Part shown: positions 45,533-56,573 of the stretch, piece after piece
Layout of the letters: every line of letters starts with the position of its first letter
Position numbering within the stretch: the first letter of the stretch is position 1
NCBI GenBank assembly: GCA_020002185.1
Contig: JAHLWY010000265.1
Location: 96,138-160,137 of the forward strand
Source of the DNA: Paraescarpia echinospica
Taxonomy: Eukaryota > Annelida > Polychaeta > Sabellida > Siboglinidae
Length of the DNA: 64,000 bases
Direction of reading: 5' to 3'
Notes under the pieces: model-generated
Told to the model about the DNA's origin: nothing
What the model saw: the letters and a program-made list of their open reading frames with translations, nothing else
Database searches by the model: none
Made by a program: the position numbers and the translations under genes

Positions 45533-45713
45533 TGGTGTAGTCTCCCCTCAAATAATGGGACCTCCCGTCTTTGACGAGAGACCACGAGGAAGATCAACAT
45601 CGCTTAACAGTGATTTGATGGCTCACGCTATTGTATAACAATTTTCCGTTTCTGGTACGTAACAAACAATGTTTGGTTCTGTTGCTATATCTCATTGAGT
45701 ATAAGCTTTAACA
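45533..45713 (+). repeat. 3' LTR of the gypsy element
   Basis: 181 bp, about a dozen differences from the 5' LTR. The AATAAA of the 5' LTR reads AACAAA here (45,661 on). Confidence 0.93.
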
Positions 45714-45718
45714 GACAT

Positions 45719-46823
45719 GATTGGGACCGAGAATCGATTGACACGCCTAGCCCGACAGCTATTGACAGCGTGCAGCTTAAGGCGCGTACCCGGCCGTACA
45801 CACGACCCATATAACGCAGCAGACCCGCAGGACTGGTAAGCATTCCTATTAGTCTGTTATTTACCCAGCCCTGCGACATTGGTGTAAGAAATTACGCACC
45901 TGCGTCTGACGTATAAAACATATGTACGCCTTAAAAGTTGTGCAGACATCGTTCTGACAACGCCGCTATCTGTCACTGACTTCGGTGAATTTAGTGTGCC
46001 TACGCTTCTATAGCTATCCTTTGTTTTTCTGTGAGCTAGAAGCGTGAGATCGTTAACCAGGAAACATTCGATTTAGTTGGCTGAATTCCTGTTGGCTTGA
46101 CTTGCCGTGCATGGATGACTGCGCGCCCGCTGGCCTGTCAGTTACCGAACAATAGCTAGACACCAGCAAGCACGATATTCTGTGTTGGTCTATTTACCTA
46201 TTGTACAATACTAGGCTACAACGTCGGCTCGCTTAGCGTGATGAAATAACGTCACTTGTAGTTGTATGACGTCGTGACTGATACTTCGCCAAATCACCGC
46301 CGTTAGCGCCCTACGTCTACATTCCGCCCACGTACGGCCACGTCAACGATGCCAGTGTTGCGAAATTAAATTACACGATCTTCGCATAAACATCAACAAT
46401 TGTGTTGTTTTCAATCATTAAGTCAATACAACGTTAGTTGTGCAAAATTAATCCATTCATCTAGCTCCGACTACAGTCGGCAAGTGGTCGTTATTGTTTT
46501 CAGTACGCTTGCGTTGACCAGATACCGGAATTGCCAGCTGTATATTTCTTGTCATACAATATTATTTCCCAGTGCTCATCACACTTGTGGCTTACAACAG
46601 TGACAATATAATTAAACTTCTATCGTTATTGACTTTATATTATCTTATGTCAGGTTCAGTTTAGTAATTTAATTACTAATAGTATTTGCATAACAATTTA
46701 TCTGATATTTTCTTAGAATAGGTTCAGCTAGTGATTTAGTGTATATCATTGACAATATTAATCCAGTCTATGTTGTATTTGACATAACAAATTATATCAG
46801 TTTCCGTACTGATGAATTGAAAC

Positions 46824-46907
<84 letters not shown>

Positions 46908-47182
46908 CATATATATATTTGACAACATTGATTTAACTTCCATTGGTAACAACATTTGGTTTGCTGTTTGTGATTCAACTTTGCAATGTTCGTATAGGAC
47001 ATAACGTTTTGATGTGTTACACCGACAGGTATTGGTCGTTAATTGTTAGACACCTCTAATTTCTAGTTGTTGTCATATGTCCTGCATTTCCGAGCTAATT
47101 AAGTTTTTCCGAGTTTGATCTTTATAGAATACTGCACATTTGAACTCCGTGTTTTCCCTGGCTATATTTTGTCACCCTTGGT
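45719..47182 (+). other. Upstream region of the second gypsy relic; candidate LTR or leader
   Basis: No ORF of note. CGACATTGGTGTAAGAAATT at 45,875 has a TG-starting LTR-like look. A TATA-like CGTATAAAACATATG lies at 45,910. No second LTR copy exists in the window, so this is not proven. A TA microsatellite is at 46,823-46,920. Confidence 0.3.
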
Positions 47183-47380
47183 ATGAGGACTAGACGAGTT
47201 AAGGACGCCAACGAAGATTCACCAGAAACGTTAGACGATATGTCTGAAACCCTAGTTACACTCCCGCAAGAGAAAACCACAGGGGACCTCCCGACAACTG
47301 GCACAGACAGTCCTGACATATCGGATCGCAATTTTGCGATAATATACAAAATGCTCGAGAAGATTGATGCAAAGCTGAAT
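47183..47380 (+). pseudogene. Second gypsy relic: gag N-terminus
   Basis: The ATG frame MRTRRVKDANEDSPETL... is acidic, with a helical end NFAIIYKMLEKIDAKLN. The frame is cut by a LINE inserted after CAAAGCTGAAT. The continuation after the LINE (48,385-48,567; KLKSIEH, HMQDQFQRIQ) is also helical, suggesting a coiled coil in gag. Confidence 0.55.
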
Positions 47381-48384
47381 TATCGCCTTTCTCATCTTTC
47401 CCAGCCTTCTCCCTTCGCGGTTTTGACGAGTCTCTTTCACTTCTTCCTGGCCTGTGGCAATTCTTCCTTCATCTGTCATGCCTTTATATATTTCCTCACG
47501 GTAATCCCCTCTATCTTCATCTCCGTGGTTGCTATTATGTCTTCCCTTTCTTTCCTTCTTTTCACATGACCAAACCACTCCAGCCTTCTTCTCCTCGTGA
47601 TGACAAAAATGCTCTCAACATCGGCTTCAAGATGTCCTCATTCCTCCGGTGCTCCTGCAGGCTTACACCAATTTGTCAATTCAATCATTCTCATATCCGT
47701 TGTTGCCAGTCGGCTTTCGTCTCTTGTCGATAGTGTCCATGTTTCACAGCCGTAGAGAAGTGCCGTTTTATAGAGCGGGACCTCCATCTTTTGTTGCACC
47801 TTCTTATCACATATCACTCTAGATAATTCGCTCCACCTTGGCCACCCGTTTGACACTCGGCTCTCAGTTTCCTTACTGACACCTCCCTCCTTCTCTATGA
47901 CAGAGCCAATGTACTCAAAAGTCTGTACAGTTGGGAGGTTTACCTTTTTCTGAGACCCATACTTTCTCATCTTCACCGGCTACGTGTGCCCCGTTGGCGG
48001 AAGGTGTTCCGTCTTAGTTCTGATGATCTTTAGCCCACACATCTCCATATTTTCTCTCCATTTGTCCAATCTCTCTTCTATCCTACTTCCGTCTGAATCA
48101 CACAACACCAGGTCATCTGCGAACAACATAGCCCACGGTGTGTGCTCCTTGATCTCCTCTGAAATCACGTCCAGAATAATGATCAAAAGTAAAGGACTAA
48201 GGATCGACCCTTGGTGTAATCCAACTTCAATCTTGTTTTCCTCTGTCTTTCCAGAATTTGTCATGATGCTTGCCGTACACCCTTCATACATGTCCGTTAT
48301 GATGGTAATGTAGTATTCTGGTATGCCCTTCTTTCGGAGGATATACCAGATCAACTCTCTTGGAACTCTGTCACAAAGCTGAAT
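47370..48384 (-). mobile_element. RTE-like LINE insertion with 11-bp target duplication
   Basis: The insertion, 47,381-48,373, is flanked by CAAAGCTGAAT on both sides (47,370-47,380; 48,374-48,384), so the event is fully resolved. It is 993 bp, minus strand and 5'-truncated within the RT. Confidence 0.9.
47400..48373 (-). pseudogene. RTE-like LINE reverse transcriptase fragment
   Basis: On the minus strand: DRVPRELIWYILRKKGIPE, DMYEGCTASI, VGLHQGSILSPLLL, the active site MLFADDLVLCD with both Asp, then (47,976 down) VQTFEYIGSVIEKEGG, VPLYKTALLYGCETW and the end of ORF2. The motif series matches RTE-type and related LINE ORF2. Frame changes near 47,978 and 47,600. Confidence 0.85.
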
Positions 48385-48567
48385 GACCACAAGGAAACAC
48401 CAGATAAAAGACTTAAATCTGTGGAGGCGAATTACCAAAACACTAGTCAGAGAATCTCATATACAAATAAGAGGATTGGGAACAAGCTTAAGAGCATTGA
48501 ACATTAAGTCAGTGGACAAACTTATGAAGAACGGCACATGCAAGACCAGTTTCAACGTATCCAGACA

Positions 48568-49365
48568 ATGTCTACCTCTGGAGCAGCAGCAATGACACTC
48601 CCTGGGTTGCTAGGTGTCGAGACAATGTCTACCTCTGGAGCAGCAGCAATGACACACCCTGGGTTGCTAGGTGTCGGGACAATGTCTACCTCTGAAGCAG
48701 CAGCAATGACACACCCTGGGTTGCTAGGTGTCGGGACAATGTCAACCTCTGGAGCAGCAGCAATGACACACCCTGGGTTGTTAGGTGTCGGGACAATGTC
48801 TACCTCTGGAGCAGCAGCAATGACACTCCCTGGGTTGCTAGGTGTCGGGACAATGTCAACCGCTGGAACAGCAGCAATGACACACCCTGAGTTGCTAGGT
48901 GTCGGGACAATGTCAACCTCTGGAACAGCAGCAATGACACTCCCTGGGTTGCTAGGTGTCGGGACAATGTCAACCTCTGGAACAGCAGCAATGACACACC
49001 CTGAGTTGCTAGGTGTCGGGACAATGTCAACCTCTGGAACAGCAGCAATGACACACCCTGAGTTGCTAGGTGTCGGGACAATGTCAACCTCTGGAGCAGC
49101 AGCAATGACACTCCCTGGATTGCTAGGTGTCGGGACAATGTCAACCTCTGGAGCAGCAGCAATGACACACCCTGGGTTGCTAGGTGTCGGGACAATGTCA
49201 ACCTCTGGAACAGCAGCAATGACACACCCTGAGTTGCTAGGTGTCGGGACAATGTCAACCTCTGGAGCAGCAGCAATGACACTCCCTGGATTGCTAGGTG
49301 TCGGGACAATGTCAACCTCTGGAGCAGCAGCAATGACACTCCCTGGGTTGCTAGGTGTCGGGACA
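48568..49365 (+). repeat. 57-bp tandem repeat, 14 copies, encoding a 19-residue repeat in gag
   Basis: Fourteen exact-length units of 57 bp (798 bp) each encode a version of MSTSGAAAMTLPGLLGVGT. Variation is limited to few positions (G/E/A at residue 5, A/T at 6, L/H at 11, G/E at 13). The frame is open throughout and into the downstream gag-like sequence. It lies between the coiled N-terminal part and the capsid-like part of gag. Confidence 0.95.
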
Positions 49366-50440
49366 CGGCAGAAAGCCAGTTACTTTGACAAAATGGCATC
49401 AAACAGCATGCAAACCAAGTCCCTCGAACATGATCAGTTTGGCCCAGATAATAAAACTGGCTTATATGACCCAGAATATCAGCTGCCCTATGCACCTGAC
49501 ATGCCTCAACATCCAGAGACCCCTCACCCCTCAATTGTTAGTAGGGGAAGGGATAGACGACGCCAGCAAATTCATGTACCCTCTCCCTGTGCCCCTCCTT
49601 AACATGGTGACAGATTTGTCACCCTTGACAAGTTCGATGGCAAGACTGGGGGATGGGACAAGATGGGACAACTGGTTCCACCAGTTTGAATTTCTGGCAG
49701 ATCAATACAACTGGAACTTCGGTGAGCGATTGTTTCGGCTTACGCCCTTTCTGAAAGTTGCAGCACAAACTGCACACCGCAGCTTCAGCCATCAAGAACG
49801 GGTGGATTATGGCCTCTGCATTCAATCCTTCCACAAGAGGTATGCCAACCAGAGACCGATAATACAGACGACACCCTGGGCAGACCTAACAACTATATGA
49901 CAGGAGGGAGGGGACAGCATGGATTGGTTTGGGGATCGCTTGTATGCCTTAGCCGGGCAAGCATACCCCCAGATGGATGAGGACGCCCTTCAAAGTCTCG
50001 CGGTGCCAGCGTTTCCCAAAGGTATCCGATATAGGAATGCGGTACAAGAGACAATGAAAGTGCACAATCCGGGCACCATTCAAGATGCAATGGGGCATGT
50101 CATGCACATGCGCGGTGCACTTCGCACGTTTGGATGTAGACACAGACAAGTGTCGTTTGACGACGGGCCAACAGTGAGGGTGATAGGGGCCCTCCCAGAA
50201 GCCACATACGTGGAGAGACTGGTAGAGGGAGTGGTGAGACAACTTCAACAGTCTGCTATCTCTGCCAAGGCAGTCCCTAACGGTGACACGTGCTAGACTT
50301 GCGGACGCACCGGACATAGGTCACGGGAATACGCTAACAAGCGGAGACGATCAACATCACCCCTTACTTGCTATGAGTGCGGCGGAAAAGGCCTCCTATC
50401 GCGTGAATGTTCAAACACACAACGTCCGCAGAGAGGGGTG
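49366..50440 (+). pseudogene. Second gypsy relic: gag capsid-like and zinc knuckles
   Basis: Frames at 49,530-49,900 encode WDNWFHQFEFLADQYNW and LFRLTPFLKVAAQTAHRSF, a Ty3-gag capsid pattern. The pattern continues from 49,919 (MDWFGDRLYALAGQAYPQ). Two CCHC boxes follow: 50,291-50,332 has a stop after the first Cys and Tyr for the last Cys. 50,369-50,410 (CYECGGKGLLSREC) has Leu where His should be. Both are damaged. Confidence 0.7.
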
Positions 50441-50714
50441 GTGAAAACAGGTCATCGGCGCCGACGCTGGCGTAGTAGCAACTCGAGAAGTAGCTCCTCC
50501 AACTCGGACTCGGAAGACACCGTAGGTATTGGCGAGGCCACCGACACAGTCCGAGACTTCGCCAGGACAATCACCGCCACGAACATCTGTCTGATAAACA
50601 CCGAAGGGACCGAACGAATTCCCGTCGCAACTGTCAAACGAGGAGGGGTAAGTCCTGCTGGCCGAGGATACGCCCTCGCCCAACTCCATTCTCAGAGTAG
50701 TGATCATGAACAGA

Positions 50715-50965
50715 GCCAAGGTAATGAGTCATTGCCCCTACAAGGGGACAGCGATCGTCATAAGCGTAGATTTAAATATAGTGAGCCGTTGCCCCTACAC
50801 CGGGACAGTGATAATTATAAGCGTGAATCTCAATGTAATGAGTCATTGCCGCTACAATGTGACAGTGATCATTTTAAGCGTGGATCTCAATGTAATGAGT
50901 ACTTGCCGCTACAACTGGATATCAATGTAACGAGTCATTGCCACTTCCAACGGGACAGTGATCAA
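50715..50965 (+). repeat. Degenerate 60-bp repeat in gag-pol
   Basis: About four units around GAGTCATTGCC.CTACAA..GGACAGTGATCATT, encoding E.LPLQ.DSD..KR. It lies between the knuckles and the protease. Confidence 0.8.
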
Positions 50966-50989
50966 ATCGACAGTAGTAAGGCAGAACCA

Positions 50990-51731
50990 GTACACGTCGA
51001 TGAGCGAGTAGTTAGACACACAAATTTGAGTCCGATAGTAGGTCACACATTACTCATTCCAGCTACCATTTGCAGCATAGATACTTTAATGGTGGTGTAA
51101 ACTGCAGCCCAAATATCAATGATCAGTAAATATTTCCTCAAAACACTAGACTATACAGCAGTGGTATCCTTTGAACAGATAGGGATAAAGAATGCGGAGG
51201 ACGGGTCCTATATGCATTGCCAAATCATTAGACAACTATATGTTACCATTCAACATAACCAGTTCTAAATTGATGTTGCTGTGGGTCCCATAACTGATAA
51301 TATCATCCTTGGATTGGACTTTCTCTTAGAACATCACAGTCTGGGTGATGTAGGTAGTAGCAACTGTCACTATAGATGGCACCACCGTCTTTGCTGTCAT
51401 AATGAAAGGCCCTAGTGCATGTTATAATGTGAGTAAGATTCAAGTTGCACACCGTACTTTGATTCCACCACAGGATAGAGCTAATATATCGTTAGAATTC
51501 ACTAAACTTGGTCCAAATCACTACGAAATAACCGATACTTTGATTATCCCACCAGGCATAATTTGTGGAGGTGTAGGACCTGTGATTATGGAGGTTATAA
51601 ATGACTCCAAAGACCATATTGTTTTAAGGCATGGAGATATACTACCTCACGCTGTAGAACTTGATACCGTCGTAGACATACAGAGTTTTAATGCCCGCCG
51701 TACTAAAGTAGACGAGCACACTACGGAATGA
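50990..51731 (+). pseudogene. Second gypsy relic: protease and linker
   Basis: ISMISKYFLKTLDY (51,113 on) and NIILGLDFLLEHH (51,299 on) are the flap-to-end landmarks of a retropepsin. At the expected Asp-Thr-Gly the sequence reads stop-Thr-Ala (51,098-51,106). The catalytic site is therefore lost. The 109-codon frame 51,402-51,731 continues as the linker to RT. Confidence 0.65.
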
Positions 51732-53140
51732 GATGTACCATATAGGGGGGAGGTAAACTAAATTAATGAAACGTCACCACCTGTAACGCTCTGTTACATA
51801 TCAGAGGAACTGTTGTTATGTTCATTGATATAAGCGCTGCTTTCGATACTATCGACCACACAATACTTCTCAATCGTCTACAACGGCGCTATGGCCTCGC
51901 CGGAGTTGTATTACGTTGGGTTGAGTCATACCTTTGCGATCGTAGACAAAGTATTGTTGTCGGTAGCGCAACTTCAAACGAAACGACATCTGCACCCTGG
52001 TGTACCGCAAGGGTCAGTGTTAGGTTCATTGCTGTTTTCTTTACATGTGCAGCCGATCGGTGACATCATTCATAACCATAATTTGAAATATCACCATTAT
52101 GCCGATTACTTACAACTGTTATGTAATTTTGACTTGAATGTCATTTCTCTTACTACCGCTGTGCATCGTGTCGAGCAGTGCATCGACGACATCACATCCT
52201 GGATGACTTTCAGCTACTTGCTGATGAATGATGCAAAAAAACGAGGTTCTACCGATTGTACCCAGGTCGGCATCTGATATGGTTGCGGGACTGCATGTGC
52301 GCTTTGGATCTGAAGTCGTCTATGTTGTCCAATGTGTGGGGTATCTTGGTGTATACTTAGATAAATGTCTTGACATGACGGTGCAGATTTATCGTACCAT
52401 TTGTAATTGTTCACTGCATTTACGTAACATCAACCAAATCAACCGTTACCTGCCACAGTTGACAGCAGAACGTGTTGTAAATGCAATGATTACTTCACGC
52501 TTAGATTGCTTCTGTTTGGCTCTTCTGTCATGAACATCGGCAGGCTACAGCAACTGCAGAATCCTGCTGTTCGTCTAATAACTCCACTGGCTGCCTGTCC
52601 AGCAACGGATTACCTACAAAATAACAGAACTTACATATAAGGCGTTAAATGCTGAACTCTCGCCACCATATATGCAGTCATTTGTGTCAGTTTATAAACC
52701 AGCCAGATCTTCGTTCTGATGAGGGTAACACTATTGTTGTTACTAGAGCCCGAACCAAAGCTGGTGAATGCGCATTCGTCCACGCTGTCGTTAAAATATG
52801 GAATGGCCTACCAACTACTGTTACTTCCAAAACCTCCCTGCAATCTTTCAAGGCAGCCTTAAAACCTCACCTTTTTCATTACGGCGTATACTGCTTGAAA
52901 GACCACAGAAACAGTTTTATTCTAAGTTATTCATAATTTTTTATTTTAACAGGCGAAACAACATTTTAAGTACATACCTTACCATGATAATTGTTTTCTT
53001 GTTAATCTACTGATGTTTTCACCCCATTATTATTTAAATTTGTTAAATTTTTGCTATTTATATTTTACTTTTATATAAAGCGCTATGAACGTTATGGATA
53101 TGGCGCTATATAAAATAAAGATTATTATTATTATAGATGT
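51731..53140 (+). mobile_element. LINE insertion with AGATGT duplication
   Basis: 51,737-53,134 lies between AGATGT copies (51,731-51,736; 53,135-53,140). The 3' end is AAGCGCTATGAACG...GCGCTATATAAAATAAAG and (ATT)n. The GCGCTATATAA phrase also ends the SINE family, so this LINE type may have supplied the SINE tail. Confidence 0.8.
51800..52936 (+). pseudogene. LINE reverse transcriptase, inactive
   Basis: [20 protein letters not shown] (51,818), [17 protein letters not shown] in a second frame, and [10 protein letters not shown], where the catalytic YADD has become YADY (about 52,100). Then QQRITYKITELTYKALN and AVVKIWNGLPTTV near the C-terminus. CR1/jockey-like order. Frameshifts near 51,990, 52,250 and 52,530. 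Confidence 0.82.
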
Positions 53141-53720
53141 CAGCCTTGATGATGCATACATCTCAGCTAAACTTAAAGATACGGGGGTACTCCCGCATCC
53201 CTTCACACCTGGTAGATGTATTCAACGGAGCAAAGAAAAATATTACACAACGAGAACAAATCGGTCTAGGGCTCCTACTAATGGAATACGTCAATGCTTT
53301 CTCCAAGGATAGTAAAGAGTTTGGTCAATTCTCGCTAATACGTCAACGCATTAACACCTGTAATGAGGACCGACCCAGTTAGAGAACGGTTGAGGCGTAC
53401 CCCTTTGAAATTCCAGAGGGAAGAAAAAACACTGAGAAATATATTAGCAGGGAATGTTATTAGACCCTCCACCTCGAATTGGGCATCAGTTCCTGTCTTG
53501 GTGCGAAATAAATATGGTGAGGTGTGATATACAGTAGATTACCGCCAAATAAATGTTAAGACAGCTAGAGATGCCTACCTATTGTTCTTGATAGATGACT
53601 GCATAGACACGCTTTCAGGCGCTCTATGATTCCATACACTGGATCTCGCCAGCGGGTAATGGAAAATCGAAGGTGATGAACGCAACTATCAAAATACTGC
53701 GTTCTTAACCAAGTAGTGTC
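53140..53720 (+). pseudogene. Second gypsy relic: RT N-part
   Basis: DVFNGAKKNITQREQIGLGL (53,212 on) and, in shifting frames, EVRYTVDYRQINVKTARDAY and LDLASG. After AFLTK (about 53,705) the sequence jumps directly to the RNase H connection. The palm with the YxDD box is therefore deleted. Confidence 0.7.
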
Positions 53721-53721
53721 C

Positions 53722-54101
53722 GTGTTGAAGTGTCGGTCACCAATGACCACATCCAATGTGTACTAGTTTGGCCCCAGCCAAAGAATGCTCTTCAGATGAG
53801 CAAGTTCACAGGATTTGTGAACTATCACAGAAAGGTTATTCGAGGGTTGGCTGATACAATGAAGCCCCTGTTTGGACTAACCAAACCCAGAGAACCATTT
53901 GAATGGACAGAATCGTGTGAGGCAGCATTTCAGAAACTGAAACGGGACATGACTACATCATCTGTTTTGATATTTCCAAATAATGACGATCTGTCCATTC
54001 TGGTTTCTGATGCCTCCGACATTGCAATCGGAGCCGCTGTGTATCAGAAAAAGAAGGGAATGGAGCGTCCCGTTTCGTTTGCGTCACACACTTCTCCAAC
54101 A
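53722..54101 (+). pseudogene. Second gypsy relic: connection and RNase H start
   Basis: VLVWPQPKNALQMSKFTGFV, LFGLTKPREPFEWTESCEAA and LVSDASDIAIGAAVYQKKKG (first RNase H Asp), then RKELLAVVVFTHF. The RKELLAVV motif is the start of the 70-bp satellite. Confidence 0.85.
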
Positions 54102-55615
54102 CAAACACGCTGTTGCACCACTAGGAAGGAACTGTTAGCCGTTGTAGTGTTCACACACTTTAACCCCAACACAAACACGCTGTTGCACCACTAGGAAGGA
54201 ACTGTTAGCCGGTGTAGTGTTCACACACTTTAACTCCAGCACAAACACGCTGTTGCACCACTAGGAAGGAACTGTTAGCCGTTGTAGTGTTCACACACTT
54301 TAACCCCAACACAAACACGCTGTTGCACCACTAGGAAGGAACTGTTAGCCGTTGTAGTGTTCACACACTTTAACTCCAGCACAAACACGCTATTGCACCA
54401 CTAGAAAGGAACTGTTAGCCGTTGTAGTGTTCATACACTTTAACTCCAACACAAACACGCTGTTGCACCTCTAGGAAGGAACTGTTAGCCGGTGTAGTGT
54501 TCACACACTTTAACTCCTGCTCAAACACGCTATTGCACCACTAGGAAGGAACTGTTAGACGCAGTAGTGTTCACACACTTTAACACCTGCACAAACACGT
54601 TATTGAACCACTCTGAAGGAACTGTTAACCGCTGTAGTGTTCACACACTTTAACTCCAACACAAACACGCTATTACACCACTAGAAAGGAACTGTTAGCC
54701 GTTGTAGTGTTCATACACTTTAACTCCAACACAAACACGCTGTTGCACCTCTAGGAAGGAACTGTTAGCCGGTGTAGTGTTCACACACTTTAACTCCTGC
54801 TCAAACACGCTATTGCACCACTAGGAAGGAACTGTTAGACGCAGTAGTGTTCACACACTTTAACTCCTGCTCAAACACACTATTGCACCACTAGGAAGGA
54901 ACTGTTAGCCGTTGTAATGTTCACACACTTTAACTCCAACACAAACACACTATTACACCACTAGAAAGGAACTGTTAGCCGTTGTAGTGTTCACACCCTT
55001 TAACTCCTGCTCAAACACGCTATTGCACCACTAGGAATGAATTGTTAGCCATTGTAGTGTTCACACACTTTAACTCCTGCACAAACACGCTATTGCAACA
55101 CTACGAAGGAACCGTTAGCCGTTGTAGTGTTCACACACTTTAACTCCAGCACAAACCCGCTGTTGCACCACTAGGAAGAAACAGTTAGCCATTGTATTGA
55201 TCACACACTTTAACTCCAGCACAAACACACTACGACACCACTAGGAAGGAACTGTTAGCCATTGTAGTGTTCACACACTTTAACTCCAGCACAAACACGC
55301 TGTTGCACCACTAGGAAGGAACTGTTAGCCATTGTAGTGTTCACACACTTTAACACCAGCACAAACACGCTATTGCACCACTAGGAAGGAACTGTTAGCC
55401 GTTGTAGTGTTCACACACTTTAACTCCAACACAAACACACTATTGCACCACTAGGAAGGAACTGTTAGCCGTTGTAATGTTCACACACTTTAACTCCAAC
55501 ACAAACACACTACTGCACCACTAGGAAGGAACGGTTAGCCGTTGTAGTTTTCACACACTTTAACTCCAACACAAACACACTATTACACCACTAGGAAGGA
55601 ACTATTAGCAGTTGT
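54102..55615 (+). repeat. 70-bp satellite derived from RNase H coding sequence, about 21-22 copies
   Basis: The unit contains ACACAAACACGCTGTTGCAC, AGGAAGGAACTGTTAGCCGT and TTCACACACTTTAACTCC. The first copy is in frame as QTRCCTTRKELLAVVVF, so the unit is a piece of RNase H gene. 70 is not a multiple of three, so later copies are out of frame. A higher-order period of four units (280 bp) is visible between 54,370-54,580 and 54,650-54,860. Confidence 0.95.
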
Positions 55616-56573
55616 TATTCACACGCCACGACAAACACTACTTACTTGGTCGACAGTTTATTCTTCGGATAGATCATGGATTGTTAACATGGCTATTTCG
55701 CATCAAGCATCCTGAGGGCCAACTTGGCAGTTGGAGGAATTGTCACAATATACCATAACCATTCAACATAGGCTTGATATGAGACATTCCAACGCTGATG
55801 GACTGTCGCGTATTCCAGAAGGACTCGCCATGTGCGATTGCAAAGAGGCAAGAAAGGAGGTAAGCTCTCTGCTGTACGAAATTACATATGCAATGGAGTA
55901 AATTTTAGGAAGATGTTGACTTCCTTGTCCCGTCAGTAGTACAACAAGTAAACAGCCCGCAAAACTGTACCGAGTCAGCAAACATCGAAGAAGCAGTAGT
56001 GGACGGTCATGGCGACGCTAACTACATGAACCAGAACAACCCACACGAATTACTGAACGCGCAACTACGCGCAACAACGAGACGATAACTTACGACCAGT
56101 AATCAACTGGTTAGAGGGGAACGGCCAACACAGAATGACCTCCAACTCCAACAAACAACTACTCGAGTTCTTGGAACTGTAGAGAACAACTCCGTATGTT
56201 ACATGGAGTCCTGTACATCCGATGGGAGGGAGAGATGGGCATGGCTATAATAAAGTCGGTAGTCCCTCATTCAATGAAGCAGGAATTTCTTCGGATGACC
56301 CACGACAAACGTATTGGTGGACACCGGGGTCGTGATAAGACTTACGCTAAATTACATAAATGCTTTTTTCTGGCCATCCATCCATCCATCCATCGGGACT
56401 GTCGATTATTTGTAGAAACATGTGCGGTATGTCACATCAACAAAATGGTTCGCACGCAACGCGCACCATTACAAAACTATCAGGCAGGGATCGCTGGTGA
56501 GCGTGTACATTGTGACATACTAGGTCCGTTTACGATGAGTGATTCAGGGAACAAACTTGTGTGTATGTAAATA
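55616..56573 (+). pseudogene. Second gypsy relic: RNase H end and integrase N-half
   Basis: After the satellite, ITIQHRLDMRHSNADGLSRI (about 55,760) is the RNase H end. From 56,196 a 124-codon frame gives the integrase zinc domain, THDKRIGGHRGRDKTYAKLH...CAVCHINK (HHCC), and the first catalytic Asp in ERVHCDILGPF. It ends at 56,570, before the other acids. A CATC run (56,374-56,394) sits inside the zinc domain in place of normal sequence. Confidence 0.8.

Larger units (their letters stand above)
39888..45718 (+). mobile_element. Ty3/gypsy retrotransposon, full length with both LTRs
   Basis: The element, 39,893-45,713, is flanked by the 5-bp duplication GACAT (39,888-39,892; 45,714-45,718). 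Both LTRs are 181 bp and begin TGGTGTAG, ending in CA. A purine tract (AAAAAAAGAGGAGGGA, 45,515-45,531) precedes the 3' LTR. Gag, protease, RT, RNase H and integrase are in the usual order, but with frameshifts, stops, an integrase active-site change and a LINE inserted in pol (42,377-43,392). No envelope ORF. Not autonomous. Confidence 0.93.
47183..56573 (+). mobile_element. Second Ty3/gypsy relic, nested and truncated
   Basis: Gag start, coiled region, tandem-repeat segment, capsid and zinc knuckles, protease, RT, RNase H and the integrase N-half follow in order, all plus strand. They are interrupted by LINEs at 47,381-48,373 (minus) and 51,737-53,134 (plus), and by two tandem-repeat expansions. 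The sequence stops in the integrase core at 56,570. It is a different family from the 39.9-kb element. Confidence 0.85.

Noticed and set aside
48800..49534. 244-codon minus-strand ORF over the 57-bp repeat
   Set aside because: Shadow of the plus-strand gag repeat; only the plus frame continues into gag-like sequence.
54102..55615. Possible CRISPR-like or regulatory array
   Set aside because: The repeats are head-to-tail without spacers and derive from RNase H coding sequence.
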